Source of the DNA: Pyronema omphalodes | Lineage: Eukaryota; Ascomycota; Pezizomycetes; Pezizales; Pyronemataceae | DNA: 64,000 bases | NCBI GenBank assembly: GCA_024516155.1 | Contig: JAJJXM010000046.1 | Location: 1-64,000 of the forward strand | Reading direction: 5' to 3' | Shown: piece after piece, positions 51,484 through 62,210 of the stretch | How the letters are laid out: every line of letters begins with the position of its first letter | Position numbering within the stretch: position 1 is the first letter of the stretch | Translations under genes and position numbers: made by a program | The notes under the pieces: generated by a model | What the model was told of the DNA's origin: nothing | The model's database searches: none | The model's input: only the letters and a program-made list of their open reading frames with translations

Positions 51484-52380
51484 GAGGAGGGACTGGTTCT
51501 TGTTGATTGTCTTGAACGCTTTGTTGATTCTGTCGTTCGTTGTCTGGTCGGCGTGACGAAACATGTCCGCGGTGGTAGCAAGATTGTGGTGGAGGACGTC
51601 GATGGATTGAGCGAGGGCGGCATTGCTGTGAGGTGTGGCGTTAATCGGAGCGATGTCGGAGTGGAGTCGTTAGACTTGTGCAGAAACGGGGGTGGAGTCT
51701 TCGGCGATATGGGTGATAGTATGGGCAGTGGAGGCGGCGGGGCGTTTTTTCTGTTTTCCGGTGGTTTGTTGGATGGAGTATTTGGGGTCATTGTTGCTCA
51801 GTTGATGGGGGTGTCGGAGTTTTCAGGGAGGGGTTTTTTGTTGTGGGGTGTTTTGGGTGGGGCGTTGGTGGTGTTGCGAGAAGTTGGCGTTGGGGAGCTG
51901 TCTCGGGGAGACGCGTCGTCGTCGCTGGAATCCTCGCTGACGTCAGAGCACGTGTCTACGTGCATCTCAACGTCGGATGCGTCGGACTCGTGCGGCTCTG
52001 CGTTAGCGCGTTTTTCTTTCGCGAGCGCTCGAGGGGGCGCTTTGTCGGGGGGGAGGGGCTGTTTCTCAACAGCGGAGGATCAGGTGGGCATCGGAAGTTC
52101 GGAATAAGTTGTTTCTGCGGTAGCGACAAGGAATCCGCGATTGAAATGATGGTTTTTGATGTGGGTGGAGGGTGGTGTTGATGGAACCGGTTCGCGGGGC
52201 TTTTCTCAGGGGCCCGAAAACTCTTTTTCGATGAAAACTCAACGAAAAAGAGGGGGCCTGATCTGGAAATGCTGCGAATAGGTAATTCGGGGCTGCCGAA
52301 CAATAATCCGCGATAAAATCTTGCGATTTCGGCGTGGTTGTTGAAAAGGCAGGGGGGGGTCGCTCTTTGCTGGGTGGTGT

Positions 52381-52712
52381 GCCACCACTCCTCCCGCCCT
52401 CTGAACATAAGAAAAACATCGTCGCACCCAAACAAAGGAAAGTACAAAAGAAACTCGTCTGCCCTCTCTCGCCTGCCGTCCCCGTCATCTCCCTTCCTGT
52501 GCACCATTCCACCATCCGTTCCCTTCTCACCCGCCGTACCATAAAACAACTCCAACCCGTAAGACAAACAATTGAAAGACAAAGAAAAGAAAACTCAAAA
52601 CACCCGAACCCCAAGCAGACTCAAGCAACGACCCCAGCCCGATCCCGTCACCGCGTGCCCGTTCCCTTTCTCTCCGCCTATCCCTCTTCTACCTTCCCCT
52701 TTTGCTTGTCCC

Positions 52713-52743
<31 letters not shown>

Positions 52744-54684
52744 ACAGAAATCCTAAGTAAGAAAGCACTGCAAAATCAGCGCGCGCGAAAGTTCCTAAGG
52801 TTCTGCGGTCAGTGTAGTCAGCGGTAGGGGTCTATCCCCTTCTGCGAGGCTTCTCTAGCCGGGAGTGTGCCCAGGTCGAGGTAGCAACCTTGGTTGCAGA
52901 GATAAAGGTGGAAAGAGCCTTGGTGCCGGAGGGGGTGTCCAGAATGGTGTTTAGGTTGATCCGGGAGTGTTGTCTGAGTTTGAGGTCCTTCCTGAGTGTG
53001 GAGCGAGCGGCCTGGAAGTCGGGGCAGCTCAGGAGGAGGTGTCAAGGCGTCTGCGGTGGATGGATTGCGCAGCTGCAGCTGCGGGAGGGGTATGCGTCGG
53101 ATGGAGGGCGGGCCAAGCAGTTGAGGAAGTACCCGTGGCCGGTGCCAAGACCCAGGATCGCAGTTGATATCCAGCGGGGGTTTTCGGTGTACGCAGTGTC
53201 CATTTTGCGGCGGTGTGTGGCGGCGTACGTGCGCGGTCGGGGGGAAGAGGTGAACCAGGTAGCCCAGTCTTCGGTGTACCTCTCTCGAGCGCGGCGGCGC
53301 AGCCAAGTGAGGGATATCGGTATTTGTCGGCGTGGCGGTACTGTTGTCGCCTGTCGGGCCAGTTCGTCGGCGGCTTCGTTTCCGGGGACGCTAGTGTGTC
53401 CTGGGACCCAGTGGATGGTAATTGAGGTACCGTGAGCGTGAAGGTCGTGAGCGGTGTCGTGGATGGCCCAGGCGAGCTCCTGGCCGGGGCCTCGACGGAG
53501 GTGAGAGGCTCGACGTATCGCGGCTTGGTTGTCGGTAAAAACGTGGATGTGTTTGTCGTATAGGTCGTTGCGTCGAATATGTGTCAGGCATGTCCGGAGT
53601 CCTTCGTGGATGGCCATAACTTCCGCGTCGAAGACTTCTGTTCTGTCGCCCATGGGCACTATGGAGTCGACAGGTCGTGGCAGCCCGTGGGGGATGGTGT
53701 ACCCTGCGCCTGTTATGCCGTCAAGTTGGGAGCCGTCCGTGTACAGTAGGATAGTATCCGATCGTTGGCGAAGGGCGTGGAGGAGGAGGAGGTGGTCGTC
53801 GGCAGCTTCAGCCTTCGGGGAGGAGGAGATGTCGATCGTTAATGTAGGGGCGAGGTCGTCGTCGGGGATGTTTTGGGAGGTGTCCTCGATTTCGGCGTTT
53901 GGTTGGACCCACGGGGAGAGGGTGCTGATGACGTGCAGGAGGCGGGACGGGGCTTGTCCTGGGACGTGCCACGGGTGGTCGTACTCGGTGTGCGGGTTGA
54001 TGGAGGCATCCTCGATACTCGGGGCGGGAAACGAGACGGGGCAGCGTGTGATGATAGGGTGCGAGGCGGGTAAAGTGAGGGTGCGCAGGGCGTATTTCCG
54101 CTGGCGGTTGTCAAGACGTATTGTGACGGGGGGGAGTGCGGATTCATTGTGGAGGGCCAGGATCGGAGTAGAGGTGAAAGCGTTGAGAATCCTGCGGAGG
54201 GCGGTGTTCGGTTGATTCTGGAGGGTGCGGGCAAGGTCTTTTTGTTGGTTCCACCATATCTCTGCGCCGTAGTCTGCTCTCGACTGGACACACGCCTGGT
54301 AGATTAGTCTTGTAGGTTCGGGGGACAGACCTGTTTCATACCGTGCTAACCTACACAGTGCGTTCAGAGTTCTTTGCGCGGCGGTTACTCGTCTAGCTAC
54401 ATGTTTTCTAAAGTTAAGTTTCCTATCTAAATACAGGCCTATCCACCTCACAACATCCTTCTCTCCTCCTTGTGTTCCCGGTGTGATAACTGTACCGTTT
54501 GGTAACTTAACTTTTTCCTCCTCAGTGATGCTATCGGTGCGTGCCCAGTGGAAATGCAGGAGCTCTGACTTGGCATCGTCAAATGCAACGGCGTTTGCGT
54601 CGGCCCACCGAAAGGCTGTTGTCGTGATGTTCTCAAGTGCGCGGGCGTTCGCTTTTCTGGTGCGTCCCTGGACGACGATCGCTA
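52381..54684 (-). mobile_element. LINE-B copy 3, fragment between two LINE-E 5' ends
   Basis: Minus strand: 3' UTR part 52381-52830 (internal T tract 52711-52738) and the C-terminal half of ORF2. It begins at the RT active-site region (VAIVVQGRTRKAN) at 54684 where LINE-E copy 2 starts, and stops in the 3' UTR at 52381 where LINE-E copy 1 starts. Confidence 0.88.
52832..54684 (-). pseudogene. LINE-B copy 3 ORF2, C-terminal half
   Basis: Open from the LINE-E junction at 54684 to a TGA at 53044-53042, the same premature stop as in copy 1 (HPPQTP then stop). The older frame runs on to about 52832. Contains the region after RT motif C, RNase H (LYTDGSQLDG, FDAEVMAIHEGL, FTDNQAAIRRAS, HWVPGHTSVPGNEAADEL). 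No endonuclease and no complete RT. Confidence 0.88.
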
Positions 54685-55377
54685 CACCACCCAGCAAAGA
54701 GCGACCCCCCCCTGCCTTTTCAACAACCACGCCGAAATCGCAAGATTGTATCGCGGATTATTGTTCGGCAGCCCCGAATTACCTATTCGCAGCATTTCCA
54801 GATCAGGCCCTCTCTTTTTCGTTGAGTTTTCATCGAAAAAGAGTTTTCGGGCCCCTGAGAAAAGCCCCGCGAACCGGTTCCATCAACACCACCCTCCACC
54901 CACATCAACAACCATCATTTCAGTCACGGATTCCTTGTCGCTACCGCAGAAACAACTTATTCCGAACTTCCGATGCCCACCCGATCCTCCGCTGTTGAGA
55001 AACCCCCCTCCCCCCCGACAAAGCGCCCCCTCGAGCGCCCGCGAAAGAAAAACGCGCTAACGCAGATCCGCACGAGTCCGACGCGTCCGACGTTGAGATG
55101 CACGTAGACACGTGCTCTGACGTCAGCGAGGATTCCAGCGACGACGACGCGTCTCCCCGAGACAGCTCCCCAACGCCAACTTCTCGCAACACCACCAACG
55201 CCCCACCCAAAACACCCCACAACAAAAAACCCCTCCCTGAAAACTCCGACACCCCCGATCAACTGAGCAACAATGACCCCAAATACTCCATCCAACAAAC
55301 CACCGGAAAACAGAAAAAACGCCCCGCCGCCTCCACTGCCCATACTATCACCGATATCGCCGAATCAAACCACAGAC
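54685..55377 (+). mobile_element. LINE-E copy 2, 5' portion
   Basis: Plus-strand 5' head (CACCACCCAGCAAAGAGCGACC plus a C-run) inserted in LINE-B ORF2. A leader with a paired segment (CTCTTTTTCGTTGAG...CGAAAAAGAG, about 54810-54842) and the start of ORF1 follow. It ends at GO7 near 55377. Confidence 0.82.
54973..55364 (+). pseudogene. LINE-E ORF1 N-terminus (copy 2)
   Basis: An ATG at 54973 opens MPTRSSAVEKPPSPPTKRP, but this frame stops after 45 codons. The acidic ORF1 segment (MHVDTCSDVSEDSSDDDASPRD, from 55098) is in another frame and runs to GO7 (ITDIAES). Either a homopolymer indel (C-runs at 55003-55016) breaks the start, or translation begins elsewhere. N-terminal fragment only. Confidence 0.65.
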
Positions 55378-57372
55378 ACCACACGGCAACGGCGACCCCC
55401 CCCCCCTGCATTCTCAACAACGAGCACCGAAACCCCCGGTTTTCTCATCGGATTCGGATTCGCAGCACTCTGTTACGTTATTCTCTGAATTTTCAGGGAA
55501 TTCTACGTCGTTTTTGTTGACTTTTGTCGCAAAATCAGAGTTTTCACGAGTTTTGGCTTACCCCACCTCACGAAATGTCGCCAAAACAACGACAGAACAA
55601 CGCCCGACGATCGAAACGGTCCGAAAACGCGTACAATGTTCTAGCCGACCTTCCTCATGATGGATCTAATCCTACTTTCGCTGGAAGAGATGGAAAAGTT
55701 GATGAAGTTGATGGAAACTTCGCTGGAAAGCCCTTCCAGAGTGTGGTCTTGGCACGATCACCAGTTCCTTCGGCTTCACCATCGCAGCAACAGGCGACAA
55801 CTGAACACAGCCGGTTTAGTAACTACCGTCGCCTAATGGGATCTGCAATTAATAAGGCAGTCGCAGTTGACGACAACTATGTCACCCTAGAACAACTGTT
55901 TGAAGACAACTACGCCGGACTCACTGGAGCCAGCTTCCTGGGGATACAACAGATCCACCAGGACACACAGCGTCGCTTCAATACCCTCGATGACACCATA
56001 CGCAACAACAGCGATGCGATGCGCCTCAGATTCGACGTCATGATGACGAAATTCAACATTCTGATGGACGAAAACACGAAGCTGCGCGCAGCCTACGACT
56101 CTACACAGGCAGAAACAGCAGCTCTCAAGGCTGCTGTGGACGCCCTGACGAGGAAAATCGACGAACAGCAACAAGTCATTTCGGCGCCCCCCTCACCGAA
56201 CCTCACGGCCTCTTCCTCAGCGATGGAAGAGATGACTATGCAACTGTCCGTCGTCCAACATGACATTCAGGATGTCCTGGACGCTGTTCGCAACCCTCCT
56301 GGCAAGAGAAAGCGAAGGGGAAGCGACCAGAACACCGAACCCACCTCACCGACAAACAGAAGACCGGTGAACCACAAACCGAGAGCGACATCACCTGTGC
56401 GAAGCCTGATGCACTCAAAACATGCGACTACCGCCACCCAGGACAAGCTTGATGCCCTCAAGCCTATGTCCCCCCTACCTCTCCTCGCGATCACGTCAAC
56501 CGATGCGACACCGGAACCTCACCCTGACAGTCCATCTGCTCAGGACACACCTCTACCCGACGCCCCAAGCACTGCCGCTGTTGAGACCGACGGCTGGAAG
56601 ACTGTGGAGGCAAAGGCTACACAGAGGAAGAAGCAGAAAGCGAAGGAGACGACACCTACGGCAGCGCCACCCAGCAAGACCCCTACAACAAAGAATGGTG
56701 GACGGGGAAAGAACACCCACCAACCCAGAACGACAACCTCCTCTGCAAAGAAGACTTGGGCAGAAGTCGTCAAGAGCGGAGGCATCAACGTCCAGATTGT
56801 GCTTGGGAATGGCAATCTTGGACTGACAACACCACCGACAAGAAGGGGAGAGAGGCGAGGGGGAGCAGCGAGGAGGCTGAGGAAGAAGGAAGGAGAAGGG
56901 GAGAGAGGGGAGGAGAAGAGGGGCAGGGCGGGCCCAGGTGTCTCAAAGGGCAAAGAGTCAGGAGACACCGGCGGAGGAGGGGAGAGAGGAGAGGAGAGTG
57001 GGGGCACGGGTGGCCCGGCGGCTGTTTAACTTTGCTTTGGTTTTGTTTTTGCTTTGTGGAGGAAATAAAGGCGGAAAAATGGTTAAAAATGGGAGGGGAA
57101 GGGAGGAGGAAAGGGAGGAGCCCGGCGAGGCGGCCTCTGTGCAAGCAGGGCACTTGGAACATCAGACGCGCTTGGACAAGAAACCCCCGTAGTATACAGT
57201 GGGGACAGACCCCACAACCACAACGATCAAGAGGAGGTGACTGGTAGAGGTGGAGACTGGGTTTTTGCTTTTACATTTCTTTCTTCTTCTCTTTTGTATT
57301 TATCTGTCCCTTGTCATAACCTTCGGGTTGCAAACAAGTAATGAGAGAACAAACAACAAACAAACAAACAAA
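55378..57372 (+). mobile_element. GO7, gag-only element with a LINE-B-type 3' tail
   Basis: GO head at 55378, intact ORF, then the GO 3' UTR (TTTGTGGAGGAAATAAAGGCGG) up to about 57100. There it switches to LINE-B tail sequence (GAGCCCGGCGAGGCGGCCTC onward), including the GTGGGG/CCCCAC hairpin, the terminal AACCTTCGGGTT hairpin (57318-57329) and an (AAAC)n end. No matching duplication found. Confidence 0.9.
55575..57029 (+). CDS. GO7 gag-like protein, 484 aa
   Basis: Conserved ATG, fully open. Its own N-terminal variant (FSNYRRLMGSAINKAVAVDDN), coiled coil (LRAAYDSTQAETAALKAAVDALTRKIDEQQ), GKRKRRGS, TWAEVVKSGGINVQIVLGNG, basic tail ending GGTGGPAAV. Despite the different 3' tail, the protein is the same as in LINE-D-tailed copies apart from scattered changes. 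Confidence 0.8.
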   Translation: MSPKQRQNNARRSKRSENAYNVLADLPHDGSNPTFAGRDGKVDEVDGNFAGKPFQSVVLARSPVPSASPSQQQATTEHSRFSNYRRLMGSAINKAVAVDDNYVTLEQLFEDNYAGLTGASFLGIQQIHQDTQRRFNTLDDTIRNNSDAMRLRFDVMMTKFNILMDENTKLRAAYDSTQAETAALKAAVDALTRKIDEQQQVISAPPSPNLTASSSAMEEMTMQLSVVQHDIQDVLDAVRNPPGKRKRRGSDQNTEPTSPTNRRPVNHKPRATSPVRSLMHSKHATTATQDKLDALKPMSPLPLLAITSTDATPEPHPDSPSAQDTPLPDAPSTAAVETDGWKTVEAKATQRKKQKAKETTPTAAPPSKTPTTKNGGRGKNTHQPRTTTSSAKKTWAEVVKSGGINVQIVLGNGNLGLTTPPTRRGERRGGAARRLRKKEGEGERGEEKRGRAGPGVSKGKESGDTGGGGERGEESGGTGGPAAV

Positions 57373-57622
57373 CAAGACACAGGTAGGAGGAATGGAGAAG
57401 GTATGCGTCGACTTCGACAGTAAGGTAGAGGCCTTTCAAGCGTTATTCCCTCCCCCCCCAGCTGCCCCCCCCCGCACGCACCTCACGACCCAACCCCCAA
57501 CTCCCCTGGAAAACATTCACCCCCGAAGAAATTCGTACCGCTATCACAACATCCTCCCCCAAGAAAGCCCCCGGCCCGGACTCCATCACGTTCGCGTGCC
57601 TTAGGAAGGCGTACGATGCAGT

Positions 57623-57635
57623 CCCCAAAGTTTTC
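57623..57635. repeat. Target-site duplication of GO8 (other copy 59628-59640)
   Basis: ccccaaagttttc (13 bp) at 57623-57635 and 59628-59640; the LINE-D reading frame (VPKVFN) spans it. Confidence 0.93.
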
Positions 57636-59627
57636 TTTTATTTATTTATTTATTTATTAACTCATACACGCATCCAACCGTAAGGTTATGGCGGAATCTA
57701 CAGTAAATACAAAATTAAGAAACCAGGGTGTCAGGCCAGGCTCTCACTGGGTATGCCCCAGAGCTTGTCGTTAGGGTGTGGGGTTGTAGACCCCCAAGTC
57801 TCGCTGTGCTTTTGTTCGTCAAGCGTCGTCTGTTCCAGGAGCCCTGTACGCTCGGAGGCCACCTCGCCGGGTCGTTCCCCCATTTCCTCCACCCTTCCCC
57901 TCCCTTTTTTAACCATTTTTCCGCCTCTATTTCCTCCACAAAGCAAAAACAAAACCAAAGCAAAGTTAAACAGCCGCCGGGCCACCTACGCCCCCACTCT
58001 CCTCTCCTCTCTCAACTCCTCCGCTGGTGTCTTCTGACTCTTTGCCCTTTGAGACACCCGGGCCAGCCCTGCCCCTCTTCTCCTCCCCTCTCTCCCCTTC
58101 TCCCTCCTTCTTCCTCAGCCTTCTCGCTGCCCCGCCTCGCCTCTCTCCCCTTCTTGTCGGTGGTGTTGTCAGTCCAAGATTGCCATTCCCAAGCACAATC
58201 TGGACGTTGATGCCTCCGCTCTTGACGACTTCTGCCCAAGTCTTCTTTGCAGAGGAGGTTGTCGTTCTGGGTTGGTGGGTATTCTTTCCCCGGCCACCAT
58301 TCTTTGTTGTAGGGGTCTTGCTGGGTGGCGCTGCCGTAGGTGTCGTCTCCTTTGCTTTCTGCTTCTTCCTCTGTGTAGCCTTCGCCTCCACAGTCTTCCA
58401 TCCATTCGTCTCAGCAGGGGCAGTGCTTGGGGCGTCGGGTAGAGGTGTGTCCTGAGCAGATGAACTGTCAGGGTGAGGTTCCGGTGTCGCATCGGATGAC
58501 GTGATCGCGAGGAGAGGTAGGGGGGACATAGGCTTGAGGGCATCAAGCTTGTCCTGGGCGGCGGTAGTCGCATGTTTTGAGTGCATCAGGCTTCGCACCG
58601 GTGATGCCGTTCTCGGTTTGTGGTTCACCGGTCGTCTGTTTGTCGGTGAGGTGGGTTCGGTGTTCTGGTCGCTTCCCCTTCGCTTTCTCTTGCCAGGAGG
58701 GTTGCGAACAGCGTCCAGGACATCCTGAATGTCATGTTGGACGACGGAGAGCTGCATAGTCATCTCTTCCATCGCTGAGGAAGAGGCCGTGAGGTTCGGT
58801 GAGGGGGGAGCCGAAATGACTTGTTGCTGTTCGTCGATTTTCTTCGTCAGGGCGGCCACAGCAGCCTTGAGAGCTGCTGTTTCGCCCTGTGTAGAGTCGT
58901 ATGCTGCGCGCAGCTTCGCATTTTCGCCGTGCAGGTCGTTGAGTTTCGCCAGAACGGCGTCAAGCCTGTCGTTGATGTGGTCGCTTATGTCGCACATCTT
59001 CTCTTCGACTGTGTCGAAGCGGCGGTGAGTCTCTCTGTTGTCCTGGTTCACACCTAACAACGTGAGGGCACTGATCCGGGAGTGGTTCGCTGCCAATGAT
59101 CTGTCCAGGCGCGCTTCATCGCGTGCTCCATATTCTTCAAGGATGAACTTGATCATTTCATGGCGCCAGATATACAGCGATCGGGTAGTTGTGTCTTGTT
59201 GCTGGTCTGTTGAAGCCGAAGGAACTGGTGATCCTGCCAAGACCACGTTCTGGAGGGGTTCTCCAGCACTGTTTCCATCAACTTCATCAACTATTCCATC
59301 TCTTCCATCAAAAGTAGGCTTAGATCCATCATGAGGAAGGTCGGCTAGAACATTGTACGCGTTTTCGGACCGTTTCGATCGTTGGGCGTTGTTCTGTCGT
59401 TGTTTTGGCGACATTTCGTGAGGTGGGGTAAGCCAAAACTCGTGAAAACTCTGATTTTGCGACAAAAGTCAACAAAAACAACGTAGAATTCCCTGAAAAT
59501 TCAGAGAATAACGTAACAGAGTGCTGCGAATCCGAATCCGATGAGAAAACCGGGGGTTTCGGTGCTCGTTGTTGAGAATGCAGGGGGGGGGGTCGCCGTT
59601 GCCGTGTGGTGTGTTGGATTACCTCCC
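57636..59627 (-). mobile_element. GO8, full-length gag-only element
   Basis: Minus strand, (TTTA)n tail at left, LINE-D-type tail, intact ORF, C-rich head near 59580-59612, and ~15 nt of filler before the right duplication. It sits head-to-head with its host, the same LINE family whose tail it carries. Confidence 0.92.
57966..59414 (-). CDS. GO8 gag-like protein, 482 aa
   Basis: Conserved ATG 59414, fully open. N-terminal type RSLYIWRHEMIKFILEEYG as in GO4a. Coiled coil (LNDLHGENAKLRAAYDSTQGE), GKRKRRGS, TNRRPVNHKPRTASP, TQRKKQKAKETTPTAAPP, TWAEVVKSGG and basic tail as in GO4b. It shows what GO4a looked like before its break. No enzyme motif. Confidence 0.8.
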   Translation of the reverse strand: MSPKQRQNNAQRSKRSENAYNVLADLPHDGSKPTFDGRDGIVDEVDGNSAGEPLQNVVLAGSPVPSASTDQQQDTTTRSLYIWRHEMIKFILEEYGARDEARLDRSLAANHSRISALTLLGVNQDNRETHRRFDTVEEKMCDISDHINDRLDAVLAKLNDLHGENAKLRAAYDSTQGETAALKAAVAALTKKIDEQQQVISAPPSPNLTASSSAMEEMTMQLSVVQHDIQDVLDAVRNPPGKRKRRGSDQNTEPTSPTNRRPVNHKPRTASPVRSLMHSKHATTAAQDKLDALKPMSPLPLLAITSSDATPEPHPDSSSAQDTPLPDAPSTAPAETNGWKTVEAKATQRKKQKAKETTPTAAPPSKTPTTKNGGRGKNTHQPRTTTSSAKKTWAEVVKSGGINVQIVLGNGNLGLTTPPTRRGERRGGAARRLRKKEGEGERGEEKRGRAGPGVSKGKESEDTSGGVERGEESGGVGGPAAV

Positions 59628-62178
59628 CCCCAAAGTTTTCAACGCCCTGTACTCAACCTTAGGAACGAAAGGATATCATCCGCGGAGCTGGCGAGAGGCC
59701 ACGACGGTGGTGATACCTAAACCAAACAAACCGGACTATAGCGCCATAAAGGCATACCGCCCGATCGCCTTACTCAACTGCTTGGGCAAGGTGCTAGAAA
59801 AACTCATGGCGACCCGGCTCAGCCTTATGGCGGAGTCGCACGACATCCTGCATAAGGACCAGATTGGCGGGCGCCCAAAACGCTCGGCAATTGACGCCGC
59901 GATGGCACTGACGCATGAGGTAGAAGTTAACGCGGGAAATCGCTTCGTGGCGTCTGCCCTATTTTTAGATGTACGAGGAGCTTTCGATAACGTCTCCTCC
60001 GCCAGATTACTGGCAACTATGCACTCACTCGGCTGCCCACAGGCGGTAATATCGTGGTGTTCCTCATTCTTAAGTGACCGCACAACCGCCCTATCATTTG
60101 ACGGCAGAACAGATTCACAGCGACCAATTCAAACCGGCATTCCCCAGGGATCCCCCGCGTCGCCAATACTCTTCCTCATATACCTTCGCCCCCTCTTTGA
60201 CGCCTTACAATCCGAACACCCGACCCTGTGGACCCCTAGCTATATAGACGACGTTGCCTTGGTGGCCCATGGACGAACGAGAGAACAAAATGCGCGCGCC
60301 CTGGAAGCAGCCGCTCGCACCGCATTCAACTGGGCGCAGACAAACGCGGTAGCATTCGACGATTCCAAATCGGAGATGCTGCACTTCCATAAGTCGCGAA
60401 TCGATGAACACAGCGAAGCAACAAACGTGCGCTTACCTAACGGCACCATAGTCACCCCTGGGACTCAAGGAGGCAGCAAGGACGTGGTCCGGTGGATTGG
60501 CATACATTTTGATCGCAAACTTTCCTTCTCCCAACATGTAAAAATAAGACTGACGACCGCCGCTAGGTCCCTCAACGCCCTCCGCAGTTTGGTACGTCAC
60601 GAAACAGGTCTGTCCCCCTCAGCGACCCGTACACTTTATCAAGCGTGTGTAACCTCTAGGTCGGATTTTGGCTCTGAGATCTGGTGGAATGGACAAAAAG
60701 GACTGGCCAGCACACTACAAACGCAACAAAACTCCGCCCTATGCCGCATACTAAACGCATTCACATCGACCCCCATAGTGGCCCTACACAACGAAGCCGC
60801 CATACCCCCCGTCGCAGTTCGCCTTCAACGCCGCAGCCGCAAATACGTTCTCCGCCTCCTCTCCCTCCCCCCTTCCCACCCCGTAGTTAGACGCTGCCCT
60901 TCCTCCTTCCCCGTGCCCAACCACTTCCCCACCTCCATATGTGACCCGTCCGAATATGACTACCCCTGGAACACCACCCAGAAAGCCCCCTCGCGCCTCG
61001 TTCGCATGCTCCGCTCCGTCGGTCAGTGGATATTACCAGACGACGTAATCGAGGACACGGGGCACCCAAATCCCACCCCGTGGATAAGCTCACCCCTACG
61101 AATAAAGATATCCTCCCTCCCCAAACCCGAAGCCGCCGTCGAACACCTCTCGCTGACCCGCGACCTGAGTGACGACAAAACCAACATTATCGCCTATACA
61201 GACGGCTCCCAACTCGAAGGAAAAACAGGCGCCGGATACTGCATCACCTCAGGTTTCCCCCGTCAAGTCAACGAATCCATCCCCATGGGCACGACCACGG
61301 AAGTGTTCGACGCCGAGCTACGAGCAATTCACGCCTGCCTCGAGACGTGCCACAAAATCATCTCCCACAACCACCTCCGACGCCGCCGGATACACGTCTT
61401 TACAGACAACCAGGCGGCCATCCTCCGCGCCTCCCATACAACATATGGTCCGGGCCAAGAGCTCGCCCGCGCTATACACGACATCGCCTCCTCCCTCCGT
61501 TCCAAAGACACATCCGTCACCTTACATTGGGTCCCAGGACATACCGATATACCCGGGAATGACCAAGCCGACCTCCTCGCCAAAACTGCAACCACCCTAA
61601 CTCCCCCCTCTTCGCTACCGGTCTCCCTGTCCTGGATACGTCGACAGATTCACGATCAATACATCCAAGACTGGACGACCTGGTACTCCTCCGCGCCGAA
61701 ACTTAAAACATACGACGCCCCACACCGTCGACGCCTCGACCATGCCTACATGGCCCTACCACGCAAACTATCAACCGCAATCTTGGGATTGCGAACCGGA
61801 CACGGTTATTTTTTGGACTGCCTTGCTCATCCCCCCACCGCCCAATACCCCTCCCGCTTGTGCTCATGCCCCCTTCACCCTCCGCAATCCCCCAAACATC
61901 TCATTCTCTCGTGCCCCTACTTCACTTCCCAATGGACCGAACTCCGACGTACACTGAAAATCCCACGACGACGACATCTCACACTACCGACAATCTTACA
62001 TACCACCGCCGGAACCAAAGCACTGTCCGCTATGATCTCAGAGACCAAGATAGCGACTGCGGAGTGGGCTCACGCAAGGTTAAGTAAACTCCCCGCTGAG
62101 GAGGACACATCTGCTACGCTGACAACAGACTGGGGGACGCTGCTGGACCTGACGGACGAGCACGCGGTTACCTCTAAT

Positions 62179-62184
<6 letters not shown>

Positions 62185-62210
<26 letters not shown>

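Larger units (their letters stand above)
49147..52095 (-). pseudogene. LINE-E ORF1 (gag-like, partial)
   Basis: Reads an acidic Ser/Asp-rich segment (CSDVSEDSSDDDASP) equivalent to that of LINE-A/B ORF1, then HTITHIAEDSTPV, an in-frame TAA (51670-51672), then SDIAPINATPH and INKAFKTINKNQSLLQS up to GO6. Beyond GO6 it has a Pro-rich part and YWKQRCLNAEAELRKNE, which parallels YWKERCRLLENAL of LINE-B. The start codon is unclear: the first ATG near 52083 meets a TGA at codon 4 in this copy. Knuckles not reached. Confidence 0.75.
49147..52380 (-). mobile_element. LINE-E copy 1, 5' portion, split by GO6
   Basis: Minus strand: C-rich 5' head at 52380 (ACACCACCCAGCAAAGAGCGACC), ~290-nt leader, ORF1 N-terminal half (to 51484) and, after GO6, its continuation 49432-49147. 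Only the 5' part of the family is seen. Its 5' end sits in the 3' UTR of LINE-B copy 3. Confidence 0.8.
57397..62184 (+). pseudogene. LINE-D copy 2 ORF2 (RT, RNase H, finger), interrupted
   Basis: Piece 1, 57397-57635: VCVDFDSKVEAFQALFPPPP, then a frame change in the C-run (57448-57475), then WKTFTPEEIRTAITTSSPKKAPGP. Piece 2, 59628-62184, is one open frame: RT (LFLDVRGAFDNVS, GIPQGSPASPILF, YIDDVALV), RNase H (AYTDGSQLEGKTGAGY, FDAELRAIHACL, FTDNQAAILRAS, HWVPGHTDIPGNDQADLLA), the CSCPLHP...HLILSC finger and a long C-terminus (HAVTSNN). Stop TAA is followed at once by an A tract. 5' truncation and the GO8 insertion disable it. Confidence 0.9.

Noticed and set aside
51499..52200. Plus-strand ORF at 51337-52107 as a novel gene
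   Set aside because: Its sequence is the antisense of LINE-E ORF1/leader joined to the GO6 5' end.
57373..57396. Target duplication for LINE-D copy 2 or GO7
   Set aside because: Only 4-5 bp chance matches between flanks; not reported.
59569..59627. N-terminal extension of the LINE-D ORF2 at 59569
   Set aside because: These codons are the reverse of the GO8 head plus filler; the real ORF2 was interrupted, not started, here.
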